Below are positions 1 to 7,041 of a DNA stretch of 7,355 nucleotides, in pieces. The notes beneath the pieces are model-generated. The model was given only the letters and a program-made list of their open reading frames with translations. It was not told the DNA's origin and made no database searches. The first letter of the stretch is position 1. Each line of letters starts with the position of its first letter. Source of the DNA: Clostridia bacterium (GTDB lineage: Bacteria > Aerophobota > Aerophobia > Aerophobales > AE-B3A); contig WJOQ01000020.1 in assembly GCA_009618505.1 (NCBI GenBank), forward strand, positions 1 to 7,355. Reading direction: 5' to 3'. A program made the translations under genes and the position numbers.

Positions 1-890
1 AAAGGTTCGGGATAGGGACCCCATATACCAGGAGAAAAAAGAGGTTTCTCTGAGTGTGTAAAGTGGACAGATGATGAGCCTATAATCAAAGTTACCTCTC
101 CAGGTTCTGTTACATTTGTACCTAATATAGCCACTCCTGCATCTGTAGCTCCCTGGACTACTGGAATTCCTGGGTTTAATCCTAATTCATTAGCAGCTTG
201 GCGAGTTAGAGCTCCAATACACGCTCCAACATCGAGCACCTTTGAGGGCCATTTCTCTAAAATATCTTCAAGTTCTATTTCATTAAAAAATTCTGGAAGC
301 CACCCTCCCATAGGATTTACGTAGTTCCATTTAGAAGTAGTAGTATATCGGGAGGCCGTCCATAAACCAGTTAATTTATAAGATAACCAATCAGCGCTTT
401 CAATTATCTTAGAAGCCTTATTATAAATACTTGGCTGATTTCGCTTAAGCCAAAGAGCTTTTGGTACCATCCATTCTTCCGAATCTTTTCCTCCTGAGTA
501 CTTTAGAGCTGGGTGTCCTACTTTCTCTATGATTTTAGATTCCTCACTAGCTCTTACATCCATCCATAGAATTGCATTTCGAAGTGGTATCCCTTTAATA
601 TCAACTGGTAACACCGTTGAAGATGTACTATCTATACAAATACCTTTGATTTCTTTTATTTCTATTTTCTCTTTTTTTAAACATTCTTGTACAGTGTATC
701 TTATACCATCCCACCAATCTTCAGGTTTTTGTTCCGCCCAACCAGGTTTTGGGAAGTAAGTCTTATACGAATAAGCTGATGTTGCTACTATTTCACCATT
801 AAGGTCAAAAATACCTGTTCTTAAACTTTCTGTTCCACAATCTATACCTATTATATATGGTGGATTAGTAGCTATATTTTTTCCTCTCAT
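1..890 (-). CDS. FGGY-family carbohydrate kinase (pentulose/ribulokinase-like), 3' end cut by window
   Basis: Cytoplasmic ATP-dependent sugar kinase, probably phosphorylating a ketose, perhaps the product of the adjacent dehydrogenase. The first 296 codons are present and open throughout, so there is no frameshift; full-length relatives have about 500-550 residues. Visible FGGY features are the N-terminal phosphate-binding DCGTES (residues 17-22), PGWAEQ (49-54), the substrate-site-like ILWMDVRA (107-114), KALWLKRN (144-151), DWLSYKLTG (167-175), and QGATDA (246-251), whose Asp250 is the likely catalytic base. The second-domain stretch IGSSSVHF is followed by PGIWGPYP (287-294), which resembles ribulokinase/D-ribulokinase-type members more than glycerol or xylulose kinases. 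The ATG at 890 is preceded by AAGGAG (901-906) at a 10-nt spacing. It lies 82 nt behind the dehydrogenase stop on the same strand, so probably in the same operon. Family assignment is firm; substrate is inference. Confidence 0.9.
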   Translation of the reverse strand, partial: MRGKNIATNPPYIIGIDCGTESLRTGIFDLNGEIVATSAYSYKTYFPKPGWAEQKPEDWWDGIRYTVQECLKKEKIEIKEIKGICIDSTSSTVLPVDIKGIPLRNAILWMDVRASEESKIIEKVGHPALKYSGGKDSEEWMVPKALWLKRNQPSIYNKASKIIESADWLSYKLTGLWTASRYTTTSKWNYVNPMGGWLPEFFNEIELEDILEKWPSKVLDVGACIGALTRQAANELGLNPGIPVVQGATDAGVAILGTNVTEPGEVTLIIGSSSVHFTHSEKPLFSPGIWGPYPEP

Positions 891-972
891 TGTTATGAAA
901 CTCCTTCGTTCTACCTGTGTAACAAGCTAATAAGGCTCTCTTAGAAATCTCTAACTCCGATGTTATCTCATC

Positions 973-1761
973 TCAAAGGAGCATAGATCCTCCACCGACC
1001 AATATGGTCTGTCCAGTAATATAATCTGCATCCTCTGAAGCCAAAAAAGCCACTACAGGTGCAATATACTCAGGTTTCCCAGGTTTTGGTAATAGAACAA
1101 GCTCATCCGTAAATTTCTTGAAGGCTTCTCCTTCTTTCAAGTCAAAAATCCTGGCGAGTTTCTTATCAGCCTCCTCCCACATTTCTGTCCAAATAATTCC
1201 AGGACAAACACAATTAACATTGATTTCATATGGAGCTAACTCTTTGGCAAATGCTTGCATCATACCCCTCACCGCAAATTTGCTAGCTGAGTAACATATA
1301 TGATATTTAGCCCCTTCTATAGCAAAATCAGATCCTATCATAATTATTTTGCCTGATTTTTGTTTTATCATCTGCCTCGCAGTTGCCAGTATACATAGGT
1401 AAGTACCTTTAGCGTTGATAGATACTGTTCGGTCCCATTGCTTCTCACTGAGTTCTTCCAACGTATCTACTTGAGTAACACCAGCGGATGTTACCAAGAT
1501 ATCTATACGGCTAAATTTTTCTATCACCTCACTAAACATATTTGCCACAGCTGCCTGATTTGTTACATCAGCAGCTATCCATAGACTTATCCCATTAATC
1601 TGCTTAATTTCCTCGGCCACTTTCTTAGCATTATCCTCGTGACAATCATTAACAACGACATTAGCACCCTCTTGGGCTAAACGCAAGGCTACCGCACGGC
1701 CTATACCTCTTCCTGCCCCAGTAACAATCGCCACCTTATTCCTTAGTAGCATTTTAGGCAT
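973..1761 (-). CDS. Short-chain dehydrogenase/reductase (SDR), probable polyol dehydrogenase
   Basis: Classical SDR of 262 residues, the usual length for the family, acting in the cytoplasm on an alcohol/ketone pair. The Rossmann glycine motif TGAGRGIG is at residues 14-21. Asp39 at the end of the second strand usually favours NAD over NADP. The structural NNAG motif is degenerate (TSAG, 91-94). The catalytic tetrad looks complete: Asn116, Ser144, Tyr157 and Lys161 (YSASK), with the normal 13-residue Ser-Tyr spacing. CPG (186-188), followed by the acidic WTEMWEEADKKLA stretch and a C-terminal ITGQ (248-251) plus GGG (256-258), recalls SDRs of sorbitol, acetoin or sugar-alcohol operons. The ATG at 1761 has a perfect AGGAGG (1771-1776) 9 nt upstream. 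Flanked by VOC and kinase genes, it most likely oxidises an imported polyol to a ketose. Substrate is inferred from context only. Confidence 0.92.
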   Translation of the reverse strand: MPKMLLRNKVAIVTGAGRGIGRAVALRLAQEGANVVVNDCHEDNAKKVAEEIKQINGISLWIAADVTNQAAVANMFSEVIEKFSRIDILVTSAGVTQVDTLEELSEKQWDRTVSINAKGTYLCILATARQMIKQKSGKIIMIGSDFAIEGAKYHICYSASKFAVRGMMQAFAKELAPYEINVNCVCPGIIWTEMWEEADKKLARIFDLKEGEAFKKFTDELVLLPKPGKPEYIAPVVAFLASEDADYITGQTILVGGGSMLL

Positions 1762-1826
1762 TTCTTCTCACCTCCTCGAATCAGGTTATAAAAACAAGTA
1801 GGTTTCGAGAACAATAGTTTCATCTG

Positions 1827-2279
1827 TTATAGAGGATTTTTGAGTTCCCGATTTTCTACTAATTCTAATTGACAGCCATCTGGATCCTTAAAATATACCC
1901 ACACCCAGCCCTTCATTTTCCCTTTATCAATGAATTTCGGTACAGCAGTAAATTTGATGCCCTTCTTTTGCAGTCGCTCAACCGTTTCATTGATATCATC
2001 CACTTCAAATGCCAAATGTAGAGTTCTAATATCACAAGGACTCATCTGCTTTGGTTTACACTTGGGATTAACATATTCGACCAACTCCAAGATAGAATTA
2101 CCTACCTTAATCACCGCTGCTTTATTGGAAGCACCTTCCACGCCAATTTGTTTAGCAATGTCTTCAGGGTCCGCTTCTGAGGTATATAGAAGTTCCCCTC
2201 CTAGAACATCGCCATAAAACTCAATGGCTTTTTCTCGATCACTTACAATAATGCCAATGTGATGGACTCCTGTTATCAT
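1827..2279 (-). CDS. VOC (glyoxalase/epimerase fold) metalloprotein of unknown reaction
   Basis: Small cytoplasmic protein of 150 residues built from two beta-alpha-beta-beta-beta modules (about 4-69 and 86-142), as in methylmalonyl-CoA epimerase, glyoxalase I and extradiol dioxygenase domains. The four expected metal-ligand positions are visible: His7 (VHHIG), Glu65 (ILELVEY), His88 (LHLAFEV) and Glu139 (CQLELVE). The second module has FKDPDGCQLELVE, the usual VOC C-terminal signature. A divalent-metal enzyme that epimerises, isomerises or otherwise rearranges a small substrate is therefore plausible, but VOC sequences do not reveal the reaction. It sits between the transporter ATPase and the dehydrogenase, which suggests a step on the imported compound or on an intermediate. 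The ATG at 2279 follows AAGGAGG (2287-2293) at 7 nt. The gene lies 104 nt after the ATPase stop; no hairpin with a T-run separates them. Confidence 0.88.
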   Translation of the reverse strand: MITGVHHIGIIVSDREKAIEFYGDVLGGELLYTSEADPEDIAKQIGVEGASNKAAVIKVGNSILELVEYVNPKCKPKQMSPCDIRTLHLAFEVDDINETVERLQKKGIKFTAVPKFIDKGKMKGWVWVYFKDPDGCQLELVENRELKNPL

Positions 2280-2383
2280 TATGACTCCTCCTTCCTAAGA
2301 TATCATTTCGGAATTTTCTTTATTCTCATATTTCGTTCTTGCGTGAATCTCCAGAACCTGAAACTTAAACTACCCTGGTACTA

Positions 2384-3490
2384 TTACATTAGGCTTCTGG
2401 TTGTTTGCTCATCAAATATATGTATCTTTTTCATATCTAAATCTATATATGCGGTATCTCCGATATTGGTTTCAAAATCTGGACTTGTCACCACTCTTAC
2501 CCTGTCCTCCCCAACCAATAAATGTGCAATCAATTCAGTGCCTATAAGCTCTAGTAAGTAAATCTCTGCCTTTATACTATCGGGTTTCTGTTTTTTAAGA
2601 GAAACATTAGCAAAGTGAGGCCTAAACCCAAGTTTTCCTGGATACGATTCGGAAGACTCTCGTAACTTACCCTTAATGGCATTCTTAACTTCGCCAGAGA
2701 GTGGTATTTCAAAAAGTTTGTGCTTCACTTTCCATTCCCCACTCTTTGCTATTAAATTACATTTTAAGAAATTCATTGGTGGACTCCCTACAAATCCCGC
2801 CACAAACTCATTCACTGGATGATAAAATATTTCGGTAGGGGTGCCAACTTGTTGCAGGACACCAAAGTTTATAACCGCTATCCTGTCGGCCATGGTCATA
2901 GCTTCAAGCTGATCATGAGTAACATAGATAAATGTCTGATTTAGCTTTTTCTGAAGCCGCTTCATCTCTCCCCTCATATGTTCACGTAATTTTGTGTCGA
3001 GATGGGATATTGGTTCATCCATCAAAAATACTTTCGGCTTTCTAACAATGGCCCTCCCCACACCAACTCTCTGCCTTTGACCTCCACTGAGTTCCCTTGG
3101 GTACCTATCGGAGAGTTCCTGAATTTTAAGCAATTCAGCTGCTGCTTTCACTTTCTTTTCGACCTCTTCGGGTGGTTCTTTTCTAACACGAAGTGGATAT
3201 GCCATATTTTGAAATACTGTTTTGTGGGGATAAAGGGCATAGTTTTCAAATACCATCGCTATATCTCTCCGAGAAGGATCAACATCATTAACACGGACAT
3301 CATCGATATAAATATCCCCCTCTGTCACCTCTTCGAGACCTGCTATCATTCTGAGGGTAGAAGTTTTGCCACAACCTGAAGGTCCCAGCAGACATAAAAA
3401 CTCCTTATCTTCACATGTAAGGTTTAGTCCCTTAACTGCTTCTACTTCACGATATTTTTTCCATACATTTTTGAGGGTCAATCTTGCCAT
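2384..3490 (-). CDS. MalK/UgpC-type sugar ABC transporter ATPase
   Basis: Cytoplasmic nucleotide-binding subunit that powers sugar import (CUT1 class); 368 residues from the start chosen here. The nucleotide-binding domain (about 1-235) has Walker A GPSGCGKT (36-43), signature LSGGQ (134-138), Walker B VFLMDEP (154-160, catalytic Glu159) and H-loop His192. A C-terminal regulatory TOBE/OB-type domain (about 240-355) marks the MalK group. Two canonical positions differ: the Q-loop reads FENYALYPH, with Glu82 where Gln is usual, and the D-loop reads SHLD instead of SNLD. The reading frame stays open upstream to a TTG at 3511, but that start would place the AGGAGG (3498-3503) inside the gene. The ATG at 3490 has this site 7 nt upstream and is preferred. 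No second ATPase is encoded in the window, so a homodimer is the simplest assembly. Confidence 0.93.
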   Translation of the reverse strand: MARLTLKNVWKKYREVEAVKGLNLTCEDKEFLCLLGPSGCGKTSTLRMIAGLEEVTEGDIYIDDVRVNDVDPSRRDIAMVFENYALYPHKTVFQNMAYPLRVRKEPPEEVEKKVKAAAELLKIQELSDRYPRELSGGQRQRVGVGRAIVRKPKVFLMDEPISHLDTKLREHMRGEMKRLQKKLNQTFIYVTHDQLEAMTMADRIAVINFGVLQQVGTPTEIFYHPVNEFVAGFVGSPPMNFLKCNLIAKSGEWKVKHKLFEIPLSGEVKNAIKGKLRESSESYPGKLGFRPHFANVSLKKQKPDSIKAEIYLLELIGTELIAHLLVGEDRVRVVTSPDFETNIGDTAYIDLDMKKIHIFDEQTTRSLM

Positions 3491-3497
3491 AATTTTT

Positions 3498-3503
3498 CCT
3501 CCT
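3498..3503 (-). promoter_or_regulatory. Shine-Dalgarno deciding the ATPase start
   Basis: AGGAGG on the minus strand, 7 nt before the ATG at 3490. It argues against the in-frame TTG at 3511, which would add seven residues (MEKGGKI) that are simply the translated ribosome-binding region. Confidence 0.85.
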
Positions 3504-3547
3504 TTTTCCAAGAAACTCTTATTTCTTGCATTTATCTTATCCTCGAG

Positions 3548-4393
3548 TTATTCCAAAGTCCCCATAGTAAGGCCTTTCACTATGTGACGCCTTACCAGCA
3601 GCCCAAAAATAATCATCGGCACAACAAGAACAATGCCACCAGCCATAATTTGCCCCCAATAAATGCCCGAGGCACTCTCCAACTCAGTTATTGCTACTGT
3701 GAGTGTTTTTATTCCTCTACCACCCAAGATTAGAGCAAAAAGGTAATCATTCCAGACCAACAAGGCCACCAACATAACGCATGCTCCTAGACCTGGGCGA
3801 ATTAGGGGAAGAACTATATCCGTAACCACGCGAAATCTGGATAATCCATCAATCCTTGCTGCCTCCTCCAATTGAATTGGTATGGCATCTATAAACCCCC
3901 TTAATAACCAAATAGCAAAAGGTAAACTAAAAGTGGTATATGCCAGAACCATTCCGTGAAACGTTTGCAAAAGGTGTAAATCCCTGAATAAGAAATAAAG
4001 CGGTACTAAAACTAGCACAGGAGGAGCCATCCGAGTTGTAATGACCCAAAAGTAAATATTTTCTTTTCCAGGTAGTTTTGCTCTTGATAATCCATAAGAT
4101 GTGAAAAATCCTAGGGGAACTGCTATTGCAGTAGTAACCAGAGTTAACAAAACACTATTACGTAAATACAAGAGGTACTGACCTTTAGAAAAGATAATAT
4201 GAAAGTGATACAAAGTAGGCTCGAACCTAAACCAATTCAAAAACCCAACCCAATCTCTTGGTCGTGGTATTGCAAATATCTCTCCTGAAACTTTTAGTGA
4301 AGAAATAGCCATGAAAATTAATGGCGCCAACGTCCATAGTGCAAACACTATGAACACCATGGCAATCCCTACATCGATCGGTTTTTTCTTCAT
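3548..4393 (-). CDS. Sugar ABC transporter permease, MalG-like
   Basis: Inner-membrane subunit of a CUT1 importer, 281 residues, typical for MalG-type permeases. About six hydrophobic segments are visible, near 8-31, 78-101, 115-137, 146-168, 199-220 and 248-268. The cytoplasmic EAA loop that docks on the ATPase reads EEAARIDG (176-183) and ends in IVLP (193-196). The MalG-family stretch WNDYLFAL is at 214-221, and the C-terminus GLTMGTLE resembles the usual tail of this subunit. The ATG at 4393 lies one base after the TAA of the upstream permease (TAACATG). No perfect Shine-Dalgarno is present, only a G-rich AAAGGGG stretch within the upstream gene's end, so translational coupling is likely. 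Coupling would help make the two permeases in equal amounts. The ATPase gene follows after 57 nt. Confidence 0.94.
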   Translation of the reverse strand: MKKKPIDVGIAMVFIVFALWTLAPLIFMAISSLKVSGEIFAIPRPRDWVGFLNWFRFEPTLYHFHIIFSKGQYLLYLRNSVLLTLVTTAIAVPLGFFTSYGLSRAKLPGKENIYFWVITTRMAPPVLVLVPLYFLFRDLHLLQTFHGMVLAYTTFSLPFAIWLLRGFIDAIPIQLEEAARIDGLSRFRVVTDIVLPLIRPGLGACVMLVALLVWNDYLFALILGGRGIKTLTVAITELESASGIYWGQIMAGGIVLVVPMIIFGLLVRRHIVKGLTMGTLE

Positions 4394-4394
4394 G

Positions 4395-5318
4395 TTATGC
4401 CGCCCCTTTCCTTTTTACCGATATATGCTTGGTAAAAACGTTAGTCAGTACTATAGCTGTGATGATGGTAACAACGAGGAGAAGGAAACCCACAGTTGCC
4501 CCATATCCAAGGTCAAATTGCCTAAAGCACAGTAAATATAGATACATGGAAATTGTCTTGGTAGCATCAGCAGGTCCCCCTCCAGTAGTTGAAATTATTT
4601 TTGTAATAAAACGAATGTTATCCATGAACCGGAGTAAAAAAGCAATCAACAGTGCTGGCGAAACAAAAGGAATAGTAACATCTCTAAAGATTTGAAATTT
4701 AGTGGCCCCATCAATTCGGGCAGCTTCCACTACTGATTTAGGTATAGTCTTTAGTCCAGCTACCGCAATCAATATTACCAAAGGGGTCCACTCCCATGTG
4801 TCCATTATTATGATCGCCCATAAAGCTGTATCAGGATTGCTCAGGAGGCTTCCCCCTGTACCGGCTAATCCTATAGACATTAGTAACCAATGATACATGC
4901 CATAAGAGGAATGCAGCATAAGCCTCCACAAATATCCTGTAGCCACTGGTGCAACCATCATAGGAATTAAAAATAATGCTAATAATTGACCTTCATATTT
5001 TGATTTGTTCACCAACAGTGCAATTCCAAAACCTATTCCCATTTGCAAGCTCATGCATGAGCCTATATATATCCCTAATTTCCGCCAACCTTCGAGTACA
5101 TCGGGATCTGAAAAATACTTAGCATAATTCAACCAGCCAACAAATTGATCTGAACGCGTTGGCGAAAGGAAGAGCTCATAAAAACTCATCCGAATCATCC
5201 AGATAAAGGGAGGCATAGTAATACAAACTAGTATGACCGCTCCTGGTATTATCCACCACACATACCACGGCACTTTTGCTACTATTCTCTCATAAACTTT
5301 TTGTAAAACTTTGATCAC
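4395..5318 (-). CDS. Sugar ABC transporter permease, MalF/UgpA-like
   Basis: Inner-membrane subunit of a CUT1 importer, 307 residues, partner of the MalG-like permease that follows one base later. Six main hydrophobic segments lie near 20-43, 83-103, 112-135, 165-189, 218-240 and 273-294, after an N-terminal cationic amphipathic stretch. The EAA loop reads VEAARIDG (197-204) and continues to VTIP (214-217). The family signature TGGGPADATKT is at about 245-255, followed by the usual aromatic YLYLLCFRQFDLGYGA stretch. The start is GTG at 5318, supported by AGGAGG (5324-5329) only 5 nt upstream. The protein lacks the large periplasmic P2 loop of enterobacterial MalF and is closer in size to UgpA-type permeases. 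The transported solute cannot be read from the permease itself. Confidence 0.94.
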   Translation of the reverse strand: MIKVLQKVYERIVAKVPWYVWWIIPGAVILVCITMPPFIWMIRMSFYELFLSPTRSDQFVGWLNYAKYFSDPDVLEGWRKLGIYIGSCMSLQMGIGFGIALLVNKSKYEGQLLALFLIPMMVAPVATGYLWRLMLHSSYGMYHWLLMSIGLAGTGGSLLSNPDTALWAIIIMDTWEWTPLVILIAVAGLKTIPKSVVEAARIDGATKFQIFRDVTIPFVSPALLIAFLLRFMDNIRFITKIISTTGGGPADATKTISMYLYLLCFRQFDLGYGATVGFLLLVVTIITAIVLTNVFTKHISVKRKGAA

Positions 5319-5323
5319 GTCTT

Positions 5324-5329
5324 CCTCCT
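5324..5329 (-). promoter_or_regulatory. Shine-Dalgarno supporting a GTG start
   Basis: AGGAGG on the minus strand, 5 nt before the GTG at 5318. It supports the non-ATG start of the MalF-like permease. It lies 8 nt downstream of the base of the intercistronic hairpin, so the hairpin itself leaves the site accessible. Confidence 0.8.
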
Positions 5330-5337
5330 CACAGTTC

Positions 5338-5370
5338 CGGGGAAGGAGAAATCCTGCTTCTCCTCCCCCG
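5338..5370 (-). promoter_or_regulatory. Intercistronic hairpin between binding-protein and permease genes
   Basis: Inverted repeat with 13-bp arms, 5338-5350 and 5358-5370, around a 7-base loop (5351-5357). The only imperfection is 5343/5365, which becomes a G-U wobble in the minus-strand RNA. The arms are GC-rich, with CGGGG on one side matching CCCCG on the other. No T-run follows in the direction of transcription; instead comes GAACTGTGAGGAGG and the permease start. It is therefore not a canonical intrinsic terminator. By analogy with malE-malF and other binding-protein operons, such a hairpin can shield the upstream mRNA from 3' exonucleases, so that binding protein is made in excess over membrane subunits. 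Partial attenuation is an alternative. Confidence 0.75.
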
Positions 5371-5421
5371 CCTAATCCTTAACTCTCTAAACGACTAAGC
5401 CGTACTCTCCGTTCCGTACAA

Positions 5422-6930
5422 TTACTTTATCTTGTGGAGCTTGTTCATCCGCTTAATCATATTGTCTACACATTCCTTTGCAGTTCGGGTCTTACCGGTG
5501 ATGTACTTAGTGATCTCACTCCCCGTAATCTCAAGGTATTTAGTGTAAGTGGGGATCTTGAGGGAAGTCCAGCCCTCTGGATACTCCAACATCTGTCTCT
5601 CTTGGACTTCTAAATACGCTCCGACAACTCGATGACCATCCACAGTCCAGTTCCATCCGAGTTTCCGAGCTTCATCATAAACTGACCGTCTCACAGGAGT
5701 CCCAGAGTATGCTTCGAATGCTTTGTATTGAGCAATGGGACCTGTGGCCCAGAGAAGGTACAGGAACGCCTTTTTCTGTTCTCTGAGAGGCAAAGAGCCG
5801 TTTATCGCCATCGAAGAGCATCCAATTTCATAGCCGTTAATCCCACCGGGTCCTTTCGGAGACACGCCATAGCCGATTTTACCTGCAACTTTTGAACGTT
5901 CTGGATCTTCCATATATGGAGCGAATTCCCCACAGTTCCATTGAATAGCTATCTTCTCCATAGCTTGGGCTGTGGCTAGTTCATTCCAAGCAAACACTAC
6001 ATCATCAGGATGCGATATCTCCTCTATCTTTTTCATAAATTCCACACAGTCTATCGCCTTCTTATAATCCTCGGGATCTGACAGATAGGGCCCGGGGTTT
6101 CTAGAGCCAAGCAATCGATTTTCAATTCCAGCAAAGCCTCCCTTTTTCACTCCCCAAGCATTTAGCATCGCCGTGTAAGATTGATTAACGGGCCAGTTCT
6201 GAGCACTATGGAAACCTAGTCCGTATTCTACTTCATCAACATAGTCGTTGAAGAATTTTCCGATATCGTACAAATCATACCAAGTTGTATCATCCGTCCA
6301 CTCTAAAGGCTTTCCATAAATCTCCGTGAATTTGTCGTTGTACTTCTCAAATAGGTCCTTTCTGTAGAAGATAATCCCCATTGCTGTGTCGTAAGGCAAT
6401 CCATACCATATAGTTGAATCGAAGAATTTGCAGCCACCTTCAACATGCATAGGCGAATAGGCTTCTTCCAATGTTGTTCCCTCTGGAATATCAGGCACAT
6501 CCGGAAGATCAGGCATCAAAGATTTTCCTGTTCTTATATCGATGAACTTGTTTATAGGAACCCAATACTCAGCTACCATGCAGCCAATCGGTCCCGGCTG
6601 ACCATAGTTTAGGTGAAATCGCCCAGTATCTCCTTTTAAATCCAAGAAGATCTTCTCCTTCAATGCATCCATGGTATCAATAGTCGTCTCTACTTTCATT
6701 CCGGTTAGCTCTTCAAAATCCTTAATGACTCCGAGCATACCCACTGAAGGCGGAGTGTTCTCTGTTGCCACGTAGATCGTTTCTCCTTTAAATTGTTGCC
6801 ACTTCCAGAGGTCTTCAGGTGCCGGTTTCCATTTCAATCCCTGATACTCGGCAAATGCTACTAGGGGAAACACCAATACCCCTATAAGTACTATCGACCA
6901 TAATAAAAATCCCAACTTTTTTATTTTCAT
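5422..6930 (-). CDS. Extracellular solute-binding protein of a CUT1-type sugar ABC transporter
   Basis: Exported receptor that delivers a solute to the two permeases; 502 residues, longer than the roughly 400-440 of many family-1 sugar-binding proteins. The signal peptide has a lysine-rich n-region (KIKK), a hydrophobic core (7-24) and a probable cleavage after Ala-Phe-Ala (25-27). There is no lipobox Cys, so it is likely a soluble periplasmic protein. Family-like stretches are IKDFEELTGMKVE (69-81), YGLPYDTAMGIIFYRKDLFE (176-195, first-lobe hinge region) and GYGVSPKGPGGINGYEIG (353-370). An Asp/Pro-rich loop, PDLPDVPDIPEG, lies at 140-151. Tryptophan is abundant throughout, consistent with stacking on a sugar. 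The ATG at 6930 has AAGGAG (6940-6945) 9 nt upstream. The gene heads the transporter operon. The binding-protein role is firm; the ligand is unknown. Confidence 0.93.
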   Translation of the reverse strand: MKIKKLGFLLWSIVLIGVLVFPLVAFAEYQGLKWKPAPEDLWKWQQFKGETIYVATENTPPSVGMLGVIKDFEELTGMKVETTIDTMDALKEKIFLDLKGDTGRFHLNYGQPGPIGCMVAEYWVPINKFIDIRTGKSLMPDLPDVPDIPEGTTLEEAYSPMHVEGGCKFFDSTIWYGLPYDTAMGIIFYRKDLFEKYNDKFTEIYGKPLEWTDDTTWYDLYDIGKFFNDYVDEVEYGLGFHSAQNWPVNQSYTAMLNAWGVKKGGFAGIENRLLGSRNPGPYLSDPEDYKKAIDCVEFMKKIEEISHPDDVVFAWNELATAQAMEKIAIQWNCGEFAPYMEDPERSKVAGKIGYGVSPKGPGGINGYEIGCSSMAINGSLPLREQKKAFLYLLWATGPIAQYKAFEAYSGTPVRRSVYDEARKLGWNWTVDGHRVVGAYLEVQERQMLEYPEGWTSLKIPTYTKYLEITGSEITKYITGKTRTAKECVDNMIKRMNKLHKIK

Positions 6931-7014
6931 TTCACTTATCTCCTTATTTAGAATTTGTTCTCTTTTCTCCTTGGTTTTTTATATTCCAGTCAGTTTTATC
7001 TTATAGAGAATCTA

Positions 7015-7041
7015 TTAATTAAGTATCCCTCGTTCCCTCAC
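7015..7041 (-). other. Possible leader mini-ORF, 8 codons
   Basis: GTG start at 7041, preceded directly by AGGAGATAAG (7042-7051), and reading MREGRILN-like residues in the order M-R-E-R-G-I-L-N before TAA at 7015-7017. The same 10-base AGGAGATAAG stands before the binding-protein ATG (6935-6944). That makes it a possible decoy or leader translation site. Too short to judge as a gene. Confidence 0.2.

Noticed and set aside
529..759. Plus-strand open frame of 76 codons
   Set aside because: It lies antisense inside the intact kinase gene, has no ribosome site, and its product resembles no protein family.
1..890. Frameshift or pseudogene in the kinase
   Set aside because: The frame was followed codon by codon from 890 to 3 with no stop, and the family motifs appear in order; it is only cut by the window edge.
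2280..2383. Terminator or promoter between the ATPase and VOC genes
   Set aside because: Only a weak 5-bp GTTCT/AGAAC pairing is visible, with no T-run and no clear -35/-10 pair, so the operon is taken as continuous.
1930..2561. Plus-strand frames over the VOC and ATPase genes
   Set aside because: They overlap convincing minus-strand genes with full motifs and are best seen as antisense shadows.
3491..3511. TTG start for the ATPase giving seven extra residues
   Set aside because: It would place the AGGAGG inside the gene; the ATG at 3490 has ideal spacing.
3002..3587. Plus-strand frames over the ATPase gene
   Set aside because: The opposite strand carries all ABC ATPase motifs in frame; these frames have no recognisable features.
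4311..4893. Plus-strand frames over the permease genes
   Set aside because: Antisense to two permeases with EAA loops; the translations lack domain features.
5338..5370. Intrinsic transcription terminator
   Set aside because: The hairpin is strong, but no T-run follows on the transcribed strand and the permease ribosome site follows at once.
6303..6500. Minus-strand 65-codon frame inside the binding-protein gene
   Set aside because: Out of frame with a clear 502-residue protein, and no ribosome site before it.
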